64,000 nt of DNA from positions 549,211-613,210 of the forward strand of contig BDSI01000030.1 of assembly GCA_003117195.1 (NCBI GenBank). Reading direction: 5' to 3'. This DNA is from Eudorina sp. 2006-703-Eu-15. Its lineage: Eukaryota; Chlorophyta; Chlorophyceae; Chlamydomonadales; Volvocaceae. A model generated the notes under the pieces. That model did not search any database, was not told the DNA's origin, and saw only the letters and a program-made list of their open reading frames with translations. Below are positions 22,429 to 33,818 of the stretch, one piece after another. Position 1 is the stretch's first letter; every line of letters begins with the position of its first letter. A program made the translations under genes and the position numbers.

Positions 22429-25400
22429 TCAGTCGTACTTCCCGCCCTGCTTCGCCTTGCCGCCCGCCGCGACCGCGGCTGCGGCGGCGGCGCCGCCGCT
22501 GGCGAGGGGGCTGGAGGCGGCGACGTCGGCTCGGCCGCCCTCGAAGGGCGCCCTTCCCAGCACGGGGTTTGAGGCCCGGCGTCGGGAGGCCAAGACCATG
22601 TCTGCAGCCGCTGACCCGAACATCCCAGAGGACGAGCCGGGGCCCATTGCCAGCACGGGCTGGTTGGCGGCCTCCTTGACCTTGGCCACTGTGCTGGACA
22701 CCCCCTCTCCGATCGCTTTGCCCAGCTCCGAAAACCAGTTTGCGAGGGCGCCGTTGTCCGACGTGGAATCCGCGCGCGCCATGCCGGCCGGGCCGTACGG
22801 CGCTCGTCCCTTGGGTGTGTCCCCCGCTTGCTGGCGAGAGCTCCAGCCAAAACTGTTGGCCGAGTCCGTGCACGAGTCCGCGTCGTCTGCCTGGTTTCGG
22901 CGCCGCCGTACGGCGTCGTGTTGTCGTGTTGGACCTGCGGGCCGAGCGACGCAAGGGGTACGGCGACGGAGAGTCGTTGCCCTGTCCGTCGCGGGAGGGA
23001 GGGCTTCGCTGCGAGCGGTCGTTGCGCAATCGTGCTCTTGTTCGTTGTACGACAGTGGTACGACAAAAGGGGGAACAAGGGGCACTTTTTGACTGCCTCG
23101 TCCTTTCTGTGCTCGCGTCCTTCCGGCTGCTGCCGTGCGCCCTTCCGGCTGCTGCCGTGCGTCCTTCCGGCTGCTGCCGTGCGTCCTTCCGGCTGCTGCC
23201 GTGCGCCCTTCCGGCTGCTGCCGTGCGCCCTTCCGCCCATTCAACCGGCGGACAGCTGGGAAACCAGAGACACCGGCCAATCGAACACTGCGACAACCGA
23301 CAACCAGAGTCGCACCCGACAACCGACAGGGATGAAGCCGCTGACCCGCCGGTCTGACCCATGGATGGGTACATGGGACACCCAAGACAGGTGGACAGCG
23401 AACCCGGGCCCCCGGCGAGGCTGTGGCGTACGCGGATGGCCACCCCAGGGGTTGGGGGTGAAATCAAACCAAGCTCTCCAACCCGGCCGCGAACTCCGGA
23501 CGATGCTCCATGGACCTCGCATGTCAATCAAGACAACGAAATCGCAATTACCCCCCGCCCCAACCCCCCTGGCGGATCCACACATTGACCACCACCACCA
23601 CCACCCCCCGGCCTGCCCGACCCACTCCAACCCTCCCGGCAGCCCGAGCGTGGGGCCGCCCCCTCGCTCGTCCAGCCCCATCTCTCTTTCATTTCGCCCC
23701 TTGCCCTCTGCTCCTCCCCCACCCCCTCTCGCGAGATACCCCCTCCATACAGAGGCTGTCTCAAGCTTGCCTCCAGGTCCCCGGCCCCAAGATAGCTTTC
23801 CTTTCTTTCTCACGGTTCCTCCACCACCACCACCACCACCACCGCCGCCGCCACCACCACCACCACCACCACCACCACCACCACCGCCACCACCACCACC
23901 GCCACCACCGCCACCACCGCCACCACCACCACCACCACCACCACCACCACCACCACCACCACCACCGCCACCACCACCACCACCGCCGCCACCACCACCA
24001 CCACCACCGCCACCACCACCACCACCACCGCCACCACCACCACCACCACCACCACCACCACCACCACCGCCGCCACCACCACCACCACCACCACCACCAC
24101 CACCACCACCACCACCACCGCCACCACCACCACCGCCACCACCGCCACCACCGCCACCACCGCCACCACCACCACCACCGCCACCGCCACCACCACCACC
24201 ACCACCACCGCCACCGCCACCACCACCACCACCACCACCACCACCACCACCACCACCACCACCGCCACCACCACCACCGTCGCTGCAGCCAGTCCGCCTC
24301 TCGATCGGCCCCGCCCCCCACTGGCCCCACCTTGTGACCCCCTCGTGCACCTCCCATTCTTTTCTACCAGCATCCCACACTCCTCCCCCCCCCCGCACAC
24401 CCCGCCAACCTCCCCCCACACACACTCACCCCCTCCTACTCACCCCCCCCACCCCCCCACACACACCTGAGCTCGCTGGTGGGAGGTACACCCCCTCCGA
24501 GGACCGGTCCGTCAGCTCCACCTCCACCCCTTGCAGGTTGCGACCGCACAGCCCGTTGGGGTCCATGGGGCCTGCGGGGTCACCCGGGGGGCCGGGGGGA
24601 GGGGGGCCGGGGGCCGGGGGCAGGGGGAGGGGGGCCGGGGGGAGGGGGCCGGGGGCAGGGGGGAGGGGGCCGGGGGAGGGGGGAGACAGGTCAAGGGAGG
24701 CGTAAGCGGGTATGGGATGAGGTGCAGGTGCGAAGACTGCTGTTTGGGGGCTGGTTTGAAGGTTGCGTTGCACGAGGAGGCATCCGGTCCCCCAGCGGGG
24801 TGACAGGGGAGATCAAAGAGCAGCCTCCGCCACAAGGGCCTCCCAGCTCCCACCCACCCACCCCTCGTGGCCACCCGCCCCCGCCAGACTGCGGTTCCGT
24901 GACCCACCCCGTCGAGCCAGGCGTCTCGGCCTCCCCTCCCCGTTGCCCACCCGCACCCTGCCCCGCCCAGAGGAAGCCCTGATGGAGCCGGCAGCAGCTC
25001 ACCGCACGCACCGCACTGACACATAGCGAGCCAAGCGCTCTCCGAGATCGGGATGTCCTCCGGATACGAGTGCGAGTTGATGACATTGAGCGTGGTGGCC
25101 ACTCGGGCGACCGCCGCTGAAGCCGGTTGAGACTGCCACTCGGCATGCAGCACTGGGTCGCGGTTCACGCCCGACAAGACCTGAGCGCAGACTTTTTGGA
25201 TCTCCTCCCTGTGCGGATTCGGTATTCGTATAGGTAATAGAACGGGGGGCGTGAGGTTGCGGCGCGTCGTCCGCGCCCGAGGTTGAGCGCATTGGGGCCG
25301 TAGCGACTCGACACTGGGCCTCACCCAATGGGAAGATGTCTCTTCGGTATCAAAACGACCCCGCGAGCATACAGTGCACTATCCGATAATAATCCGTTGG

Positions 25401-25742
25401 CTCGCTTGATATCGCCAACCTGCAGGACGGTGGGCGCGGTGCGTTTTATTTTCAAAGTCGACAAAGGGTGTTTCCCAGCGTTGCACGTACCGAAACATGA
25501 TACTTGATTGCTAAGCCAGCCAGCGTGTCGAGCTTGGACACCTGGAATAAAGAGCCAGGTTCAGATACAAGCCCGACCAACCTCGCCGCTGAAGGCCCCC
25601 GGAACATATTTACTTCATGTCTGATGAAGGTACTGCTAACTTCCATATGCCCCGCTTGGCTTGTGCGAGGGCTCGTCGAAGCTGCCTCCTCCTGGTTCGT
25701 CAAGTTATAAGCCATAGCCGAGGAATCCCCCGAGGACTCCAT
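22429..25742 (-). CDS. LysM-domain protein, plant-type single LysM
   Basis: LysM modules bind N-acetylglucosamine glycans, but this subgroup, like plant At5g23130-type proteins, lacks a signal peptide and its ligand is unclear. Minus-strand exons are 25742-25614, 25541-25491, 25419-25325, 25208-25003, 24571-24467 and 22886-22429, closing in frame at 347 aa. The LysM domain (about 41-85) is split over exons 1-3: HEVSKLDTLAGLAIKYHVS, then VGDIKRANGLL and GVVLIPKRHLPIG, which are clear subgroup hallmarks. The rest is unassigned, with a short Cys cluster (CQCGACG), an Ala/Gly-rich C-terminus and a lysine-rich end. The exon 4 donor has an equally good in-frame alternative at 25012. The last exon's acceptor (22886) was chosen by phase and is less certain. 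The 1.6-kb last intron is packed with repeats. Confidence 0.82.
23101..23240. repeat. 22-bp tandem repeat (CCTTCCGGCTGCTGCCGTG-type)
   Basis: About six copies of a 22-bp unit with C/T variants lie in the last intron of the LysM gene. Because 22 is not a multiple of three, translated frames rotate through it. Confidence 0.9.
23818..24282. repeat. (CCA/CCG)n trinucleotide tract, about 465 bp
   Basis: Nearly pure CCA triplets with interspersed CCG lie in the last intron of the minus-strand LysM gene. Apparent polyproline and polyhistidine plus-strand frames and polyglycine or polytryptophan minus-strand frames are artefacts. Confidence 0.98.
24587..24690. repeat. G-rich minisatellite with G-quadruplex potential
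   Basis: Repeated runs of four to six G separated by CC, CA or A are seen on the plus strand. It lies in the LysM intron between exons 4 and 5, so the pre-mRNA carries the C-rich strand. Confidence 0.9.
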
Positions 25743-26626
25743 AGCTCACTCTAAACAATTTCGCGAGGAGTTAGGCGGCAACCCTCTCAACTTTTGCGGT
25801 GGCAATGCGATACAACTGAACGGGAACTGCGACGCCTTGAATCGGGGCATAGGAGTACAAGGATAACTACTCAGCCCTAAGGAACCAATGCGCTATTGTT
25901 GGGTGCAACTAAAGTGCCGAGTGCCGGTTCTTGCTCTACTCCTCGACCCGTACGATGTTGTTGTCCTGGTTTCTAGGGCCGAGTCCTCTTCCGCATGCAG
26001 TTTCAAGGGTTGTAGACGTTGAAAATACACCACATTGCAGTTACACAGTCTGCTTCGTGTATCATGAGTGCGGTGTACAGTGCTGACCCGTAGCTGGACG
26101 CGGGCGAGAAGTGAGGCGCATTCATCAACGTCCCTCGTTCGTTAGATGCATCCCATCATCTTAATGAGATACTCCACACAATACTCATTCTGTTTCGCTC
26201 TTGCCACTGTCCAAAACGCACCGGTGCGTCGTTTGCAATTTTGGAATAGAATGTACACCGACACGCAGTCAAAATTTAGACATTCGGCAAACTCCATTAT
26301 TTTTACCTTGTTGTCCAGGGAACGGCTCGATGGCCCGCCTGCTTAAGCGTGCGTCACAGTTGATCAACCGTAACAATCGAAACGCTCACTGTTTCCAACC
26401 TGCCCCTGCCGTGAGCCCGTTCCGTGACATTACACCTCATCATAGCATCTAAGCCGTGAGCTCCAAACTCTGAACGGTCTGGTCCGCGTCCGTCGTAACC
26501 GTCGTCCCCACGCAGCCCCAAATACCAAGTTCCACCCACCCACCCACCCACCCACCCACCTACCAAGACCATCCCACCCACCAAGACACAAACGTTCACT
26601 GAAGCACATCCCCAGCACATGCGTCG
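25743..26626. other. Intergenic between LysM gene and acetyl-CoA transporter
   Basis: LysM promoter side and transporter 3' side. A TGTAA signal reads on the minus strand at 26434-26430, about 195 nt past the transporter stop. A (CCCA)n run lies at about 26534-26560. No gene is recognised. Confidence 0.5.
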
Positions 26627-29600
26627 TCACCTCTGCTTCTTCCCGTCCGCAACCCGCGCCTGTTCCTCCTCCTCCCTCGCCTCCTCCTGCCCCGCCCCAA
26701 CTCCCCCCCCTGCCGCCACTGTCGGCCCCCGCTGCGCCGCCCGCCAGCTCGCCAGCGGCTGCCGCATCAGCGCCCAAACAAACCGCACGTACACCAGCCC
26801 CAGCGCCACGCCCACCACCAGCGACACCGCCGACACGATGTAGTACCCGTCGCTCGCCAGGCCGCACACGCCGCCCGCCGCCGCGCACTCGCTGTCGCCC
26901 CGCGCCATGTCGCGCATCTTCTTGGGACACGCGTACGGCAGCACCTCCGCCGCCCCTCCTCCGACGTCGTCCCCACCGGCCGCCGCCGCCGCCGCCGCGG
27001 TGGCGGCGGCGGCCGTGCATTGTGGCACGGTCAGCACATCCATGAGCCAGAACAGCGGCGTCCGGGGGATCATGAAGCCCATGTTGGCAATCGTGTTGAG
27101 CAGCGTCAGGTAGGCGCCGCCCATGTCGGGGTCGCTGATGGTGTTGAAGAAGGAGCCCTGGGCGGTGAAACCCAGGTACGACACGAATGACGTGGCCAGC
27201 GACACGGCGGCCAGCGCGCCGAATGCGGCCCGGTGGTCCCCCAGGGAGGAGGCCCCGGCGGGGAAGGCGGCGGTCACGGCCACGGTGGCTGCGGCGGTGG
27301 CGAGGCGCAGCCAGTAGCCGGTCATGAAGGGCCAGTAGGGCGAGTGGTTGGCGGCCCACCGGCCCGCCACCACGGCGGACAGCAGCTCCAAGGGGAACTG
27401 AGGGAGGGGGCGTGCAGTAGGAAGCAAGGGGCCGGGGGCATCAGCCGCGCGGGTTGGGTGGGGTCGGGTGGGTTGCATCTCTCTCTGCGTTCTGTGTGTC
27501 TGTCACAGAAAGCAGCGCAAGCAGCGGACCGACTTTGATGGGAGGGGCGGGAGGCGGGTCATGGAGCCGACCGCAAGGGACTGCGGTCCACGGCCAACGC
27601 CGCGCAGCACCCCTGCCCAACCCTTGGCCTACAAGCGCACCCTGCACGCGAAACATCCGATACGATCAGCACACATCGCCCGCCCTTTGACAGTCCAAGC
27701 TGCGCCGGGCTTCTCGGTGCGCGCGCCCAGATATGCGTCCGGCAGCTTCATGGAGCTGCCGGCGTAACTCAAGCCCCCTCCTAAGCTCCTATCCTTCGAC
27801 CGCCGCCAAGGCCCAGGACGTGCTGTCCAGATATGCGTCCGGCAGCTTCATGGAGCTGCCGGCGTAACTCAAGCCCCCTCCTAAGCTCCTATCCTTCGAC
27901 CGCCGCCAAGGCCCAGGACGTGCTGTCCAGCCGTGGTACTCACCCACCCACCCTTCTGGCAGTCAGGTCTGCCGCAACCGCCACGTCCCCGGCTGCGCCC
28001 CTCCCCCGCCCCGACCACGCGCACACCAGCCTAGCCACAGCCCCCGCGCCCCCTCCTCTCAGCTACAGTCCCCGCGGCCTGGCCCCTCATCCCTGGAGGG
28101 TCAGGTCAGGTCAGGCCAGGCCAGGTCAGGTCAGGTCAGGCCAGGCTAGGTCAGGCCAGGCCAGCGCTCCGCGAGAGTCAGGCCAGTCCAGGCCAGTCCC
28201 CACCGGGGCCCCCGCCCCCACCTGGAACAGGACCAGGAACGCCAGCGCCTCCTTGGCCACCCCCTTGTCGATCAGCTTCAGGCTCGCCGCCCCCTCCGCC
28301 GCCAGCACCCCCAGACGGTACGTAAGCAGAAGCGCCGTCAGCCGCCACACCGCCGGCAGTCGCACCACGTGCCACAGCTGCAGGTACGCCTCCCGCAGCT
28401 CCGAGACCACCGACGCCGGCCGCTGCCTCTTCCCGCTGGCCCCGCTGGCGTTGTTGTCTGCCAGCTCTGACCCGCGATCCAGGCCCAGGATGTCCCGGTC
28501 TTCGGCGCTGAGTGGCGCGGTGGCGGCGGGATCCTCGTCCTCGACCCGTGGGTCAGTGACGGCCAGCGAGCCGTCCGGGTTGAGGTGGTGGTGGCGGGGC
28601 ACCTCCCGCACCGCCAGGGAGATGAAGGCGGTGACGGCGGCGAAGGTCCAGCCCCAGAAGCGCATGTAGCCGGAGAGGGAGACCAGGCCCGAGTCGGAGG
28701 GCTCCGAGCCGAACACGCTGTGTGTGGGGGGGGCGCGGGCCGGGTCGGGTTGGGCGGATGGGAATGGAGCGGCGGGGCGACCCATTGAGGCGTTACAGCG
28801 CGCAACGCCCCGCCCCACCCCGGGGTGACCTACCCATGGGTCGGTGGGCGTGAGGGTACGGACACGGTGGCGCGAGAGGATACCGTATACGAAGGGCCCT
28901 GGGGCGGCTGCCGATGTGGCATGAGGGCGGTGAGGATGCCATGTCCTCATACTCGGCACCCACGGGCGGGGTCGGGATGCGCCTCATCCATTCAAGTCAC
29001 GGACGCGACTTCTGAGTCGGCGACATGCGCATGTCCCCCCCTTTGTCAATAAAGACAGCGAAACCGCAAAAGGGCAGCTAACCGATATTGACAGCGAAAC
29101 CGCAAAAGGGCAGCTAACCGATAACCGCCGATGTTGGCATTGACGAAGACGGCGAAGCGTTGACTCAGACGAAATCAATAGAAGCTGATGTGTCTTCCCC
29201 CCGTTTGTCGCCGGGCTGGGCGTGCCTGGGCTGTGTCCAGTTTGAGACTCCCCCTCCGCCACTGCTGCCACATGAGCATGCCGCGTGGGGGCACTTCCTT
29301 GCAGACTGCCACATTGCGCTCAGACTGGCAGTCTGCCAGACTGCCACACTGCGCTCAGACTGGCAGTCTGCCAGACTGCCACACTGCGCTCAGACTGCCA
29401 GTCCTGTCCCCGTACGTCGTGACCACATACATTCATCGAGACAGCGAAACCGCAAAAAGTCAGCGAATGGGTACACGTGTCCCATCCCCACCACCGCCAC
29501 CGTGCGCCCCACTGCAGTCGTCCGGTACCTTCCGAGCAGCTTGTTGCTCCGGATGAACCGGTTGCAGAAGGCGGCGTCCTGCAGCGCCAGGAACACCGTG

Positions 29601-31500
29601 AAGGAGGTGAAGATGCCGGTGGTCTGGCCCACCGTCTGGCAGGTCGACGCGTACGACACGTTGGCGGGCGACAGCAGCGTCAGCGCCCAGCCGTCCACCG
29701 CAATGTCCTGGTCGGCGGGGGCGGCAGGGTTGGGCAATGGGGGGCCGTAGTGGTTGCGGGAAGCAGTTGCGGGAAGCAGCAGCGGCGCAGCGGGAGGGAG
29801 AGAGAGAGTCAGGGAGCGCGGGGCGTACAGCGCAGCCGAATCACAGGGTTGGGCAGCAAGGACGGACACGCGAGTCCAGAAGAGGTCACAGGGTGTCGTG
29901 GAAGGGTCCAAACGCCGGGCCGTCGCGAACGACATTCAAATCCGCCGGTCACCAACAGGCGCCCCAGCACAAGGACGCCCACGCCGCCGCTCCCCCCAAA
30001 CCCAAACAAACCGCCAACGCACATTCCCCCACCGCCCGACACGCTCGGGCTTTCTCATCCCCCACCCAGCCCACCCTGGGGTTGTCTGGGACGTTATCAC
30101 CTGAACCCCCACCCCACCCCAGCCCGGGACCCCTCCTCCTCCCAGCTCCGACCCCACCTGCGTCGCCATCAGGAACACCACCCCGGCAAACAGCCACGTC
30201 AGCGTCCCCACGTCCGCTTGCTCGTACAGGTGCTGGATCCAGTCCGCGGCGGCGATGAGCAGGTAGGCCGTCAGCAGCTGGATGGGCACGATCCAGCTCT
30301 TGCGGCGGCCCAGGCGGCGGCTGTACAGCGAGTCCACGATGGGGCTCCACAGCAGCTTGAGAGAATAGGGGTACGCGGCCAGGGCGAATATGCCCATCTG
30401 GGTGTACGACAGCTTGGCGGAGAGCATGAAGGGCCTGCGGGCACCATACCGCGGCCACCACCATCACCAAGGATTGTCCGACGTCGCATGAGGGCGGCAT
30501 TGTGGAGAGAGCGTGGTGGCTGCATGAGCGCACAGGCCAAGGTTGGGTGGGTGGGTGGGACCCCAGAACGAAGCTGATGCACAGTGACGTGGGCACACGC
30601 ATGTGGCATCGCCGTGTCCTTCCAAATGGACCCTAATGTTCCTGCCCCGTCGTGCGTTCCCGTCTCTTCCCCATGAGCAACCGGGTTCGTTATGTCCGAT
30701 CTGCAGCTTCTCCACCTCCCCTTGAGACACGTCAGGACCACCGGCCGCACCAGGCAGGCGTCCCGGGCATCCCTCCAGAGGGCCCTGGCGTTCTCCAATA
30801 CTGGGAAACTGGCTACCACCATTCGATTCGCCACTGGCGCGGCGAAATCTTCCAGCGCACAGCGCAAGCCCCTCGGCTGGTCATCAGCTGAGGGTTGTCC
30901 CCGGTGGGCGAACGCCGCCGCAACAAAACAAGGGTCCAGGGCCGTGTTACTTACTTCGGCAACCCAGATCACGGGTGCGCCCCATCCCCGCGCGGCCGTC
31001 CCAGCCAGCAGCCCCAGCCACTCCGACCCCATAAGGCCCCGCACTCACAGTGCCCCCGTCGTCAAGCCCAGCGGCACTCCCTGGACCATGTACAGCAGCA
31101 CCAGCAGTGCCAGGCTGCCGAACTCCTGTCGTACAGTCGGCTGGTCGGCGCGGCGGCGGTGGCCGTGCACGTGTTTGTGGTCGTGGGCCGCTGCGGGCTC
31201 GCCGTCCGCGTCGTACTGAAGGCGGCATAGGTCATCCATGCTGCCGCCAGGCCCCGCGAGGTGGAGCTCCTCCCCGTGGCCGTTGGTGTGGTCGTTACTG
31301 CTAACGTTACCATTGGCGGCGTCGGGGCGGCTGGACCGGCTGGCGCCTTCGGATGCGCGAAGGGGCCTGCCCCCGCTGCTGCTGGCGGCGGCTCCCGTTG
31401 GGTTGCTCCCCGCCGTGTCATTCATGAGGCCGCTTGCTTCCGTTGAGGCTCCGGGCTTTCCCTGGGAGTTTCCCAGGCGGCTGCGAGTCAGGGGCGCCAT
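26627..31500 (-). CDS. Acetyl-CoA transporter, SLC33A1/AT-1 (Acatn) family
   Basis: This MFS-fold membrane protein imports acetyl-CoA into the ER/Golgi lumen in animals. Minus-strand exons are 31500-31049, 30434-30158, 29707-29529, 28717-28222 and 27397-26627, closing in frame at 724 aa. The N-terminal 120 residues are hydrophilic. Family landmarks follow in order: LLYMVQGVPLGLTTG, PYSLKLLWSPIVDSLY, GRRKSWIVP, ATQDIAVDGWALTLLS, NVSYASTCQTVGQT, LKLIDKGVAKEALA and SDPDMGGAYLTLLNTIANMG. These match human SLC33A1 segment by segment. A Ser/Asp-rich loop around GSLAVTDPRVEDEDP, with KRQRP later in the same insert, enlarges a cytosolic loop, and an Ala-rich insert lies late in the protein, so it is longer than the usual roughly 550 aa. 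The tail is Glu/Lys-rich. The algal substrate is inferred from the family. Confidence 0.95.
27731..27930. repeat. Exact 100-bp tandem duplication
   Basis: The copies 27731-27830 and 27831-27930 are identical. They lie in the last intron of the acetyl-CoA transporter gene. Perfect identity indicates a very recent duplication or an assembly artefact. Confidence 0.95.
28098..28165. repeat. (GGTCA/GGCCA)n pentanucleotide run
   Basis: Pentamer repeats GGTCA and GGCCA lie close to the donor side of the transporter's last intron. Confidence 0.9.
29034..29124 (+). repeat. Dispersed repeat A with internal 36-bp duplication
   Basis: CTTTGTCAATAAAGACAGCG followed by AAACCGCAAAAGG matches copies at 42000 and 59756. 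From 29054 a 36-bp unit (GACAGCGAAACCGCAAAAGG and 16 more bases) is tandemly doubled. A further fragment, ACAGCGAAACCGCAAAAAG, lies at about 29440. The location is a transporter intron. Confidence 0.8.
29302..29406. repeat. 35-bp tandem repeat, three units
   Basis: Three units of 35 bp start at about 29302, 29337 and 29372. Each includes the short palindrome CAGACTGGCAGTCTG or its remnant. They are intronic in the transporter gene. Confidence 0.9.
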
Positions 31501-33818
31501 GACCCCTGCTGCTGCTCCTGCTGCTGCTGCTGTGCTGGCACGCGCCCTCTCCCTGCCTTGGGCGCCGCTGTGGCAAGGTGTGGAGCCGCCTGCGCAACCT
31601 CAAGCCTTCGGCGGCGCTTATGTTTTGGGACCCTGGTGGGCTTGCGGTGGTTTGCGTCCCTTGCTGGGGCACTCGTCGGTCCGGCGCTGGGCCGCTGACT
31701 GGTGGCCCTCTATGCAGGCTGCCAGGAACTGCGCTTTTGGCTCGCACCGGGGGGGCACGTAAGCTCCAATCCGTGATGCGCTTGTGGTGCCAACACAATC
31801 CTCGAGGTCCGCAACTGCGGGGTAGTGAGCAGGATGGTATGCAATATCCTGGGCGGTGGCATGGTCAAGCCTCGGCAACCATACCTTCCCGCGGGCAGAT
31901 CCCAGCAAACAAGCACCAGCCTGCTTTACTGGTAAGGTGTTTACAGACGAACTGAGAGGCAGTCGGCTCCGCGTCAGGCAACAGGACTTCGCGCTTGACG
32001 AATTACGTGTGGACTCACTTCGTGATCACGGGGATGGCGCCTCTGACATTCTGAGAGCGCTCTGAATATTTGAATACAAGACATCCAGCGACGAGCCGAT
32101 GCACGCGCGACTATGTCGATGATCAAGCCTCTCTCAAAGCTACTCTCTACCTAGAAGGGGAGGAGCATTGCCATCTTTGATGGTACTCAATTTTAAGTGT
32201 GTGAGGCAGACGGTCTGAACTTGGAAGATATTTGGACTACCACATCCGTACGGCGTTACGTTTTCAGTTCACCCATTATCCTTACTGTTAGCACGCACTT
32301 TGGTGGCCCGGCCGTCATTGAAACACGCTGGAACCGTGCCCGCGGGCGACCATCTTGATCCCGTACTCCCCTTGTCGCCAAATAAAGCAGCTAGCCGTAA
32401 ACCCCGCCGGTAGATGGGTACTTGTGCAGTCATGTGCCAGGGTAACAGGGGCTAACTAACTGCATTGCCCCCAAACCTCCCTTGAAACCAAGTGCCTGAC
32501 CCTTTCCAGGACCTCACAACCCAAAGCGTACAGAGTACGTACCCGTGATAACCGTCAAGGACATCAACACCGGCCAAGGCAGCCATCAATGCCCCTGCAG
32601 CTCCCCCTGCCGCGCGATAGCCAGGGTGCAACCAAATCTCTCTCAGACATACCAAGCTGCGCGGGTGGGCACAGGAAGTGGGCGCGCAGGTGCGGGCTGG
32701 CTCCCTGAAGTTTCAGGCCCGGCGTGAGACTCGGAGCACGTGCCGGTGACTGACCGGCACAACCCCGTGGTGTTCCTCCTTTGCCGCGCCCTGTTGGTGA
32801 GGCAGGTTCGGCTGGCACCGATGACGGCCCCCGGTCGGTGGGTCCTCTGCAGTTGGACCCGTGTCTGGGCCCATCGAACCGCCTGGCTGGCGACCGGGTC
32901 CACCTCTAAGCAACGCTCTTAACCATTCGGCATTCATCCATCGGTGGGGAACACGCATACACATGCATGCGACTGTTGGAAAATCGTCCGAGTTACAGGT
33001 TTTAGCCATCTCCATCGTTTGAGCAGCTATCGCTACGCCCAGTATGCCCAGCTTTCGGGGTCGCGGTCGACGTCCTGGAGCGCCCGGGCTGACTGCCGTG
33101 CACCCGCGAGAACCCGGCCACGGCAAAACGCGTTCCTGCGATCCCGCCCAGGCCTCTCGCCCGCTGCGCTGCCTCGCACCTCCGTCACCGACGGTCCCGC
33201 AGCAGCACAAACAGCACCCCGCGCTGCACCCGGGCCACGAGGTCTACCCTGGGGCCCCTGGCCACCGGTCCGGAGAAGGGAAGGAAGACTGCTGACCGCA
33301 CCAGCGGGCCGCCTGGTTAGCTCTCGCCACACCACCCGGCAGGTCCCGGACGGCACCGGACCTGCAAACTCACGGGCCACGGAGCCGGCTGCGCCTTGCG
33401 CCCCGGAGCTGCGTCGCTGAGGCAGCACGTCCCTTCCCTTCCCTTTCTTCCCCCTCCCGTCCCATCTCGGGTGGGACCAGTGCGCCTGGCGACCCTGAAC
33501 CCCCGCTTCAGCAACACCACGCGTCTCGTCCCTTGCCCCGGGGAACCGCCCCAGCCCCAAGGTCACATTATAAGACCACACGATTACTGTCTTCAACGCC
33601 TTCCTCAAGTAAATCACAACAGCGCAAGGCCCTCTCACCCACCTGACCACACGCGCGACTGGTCCCAAGCCCGCGCCGCTGCGCCGCACGACTGCGGTTC
33701 GTGGTCCCGTATCCGGCAGCCACCCCGACAGCACCGCACAACGGAAGACCTCACAGCACCGCACGGCCAGGCACCCCCACCAGCGACCCCCGCAGCCGAG
33801 TACCGCACGTGCCCCTCG
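31501..33818. other. Intergenic between transporter and EMC7
   Basis: This 2.3-kb stretch holds the transporter upstream region and the EMC7 3' region. TGTAA reads on the minus strand at 32997-32993, about 820 nt past the EMC7 stop. Frames such as minus-strand 33033-33764 are open by composition only. No gene is recognised. Confidence 0.5.

Noticed and set aside
22828..24705. 625-codon plus-strand frame with a huge polyproline tract
   Set aside because: The tract is a CCA/CCG triplet repeat in the last intron of the minus-strand LysM gene; flanking residues have no family character.
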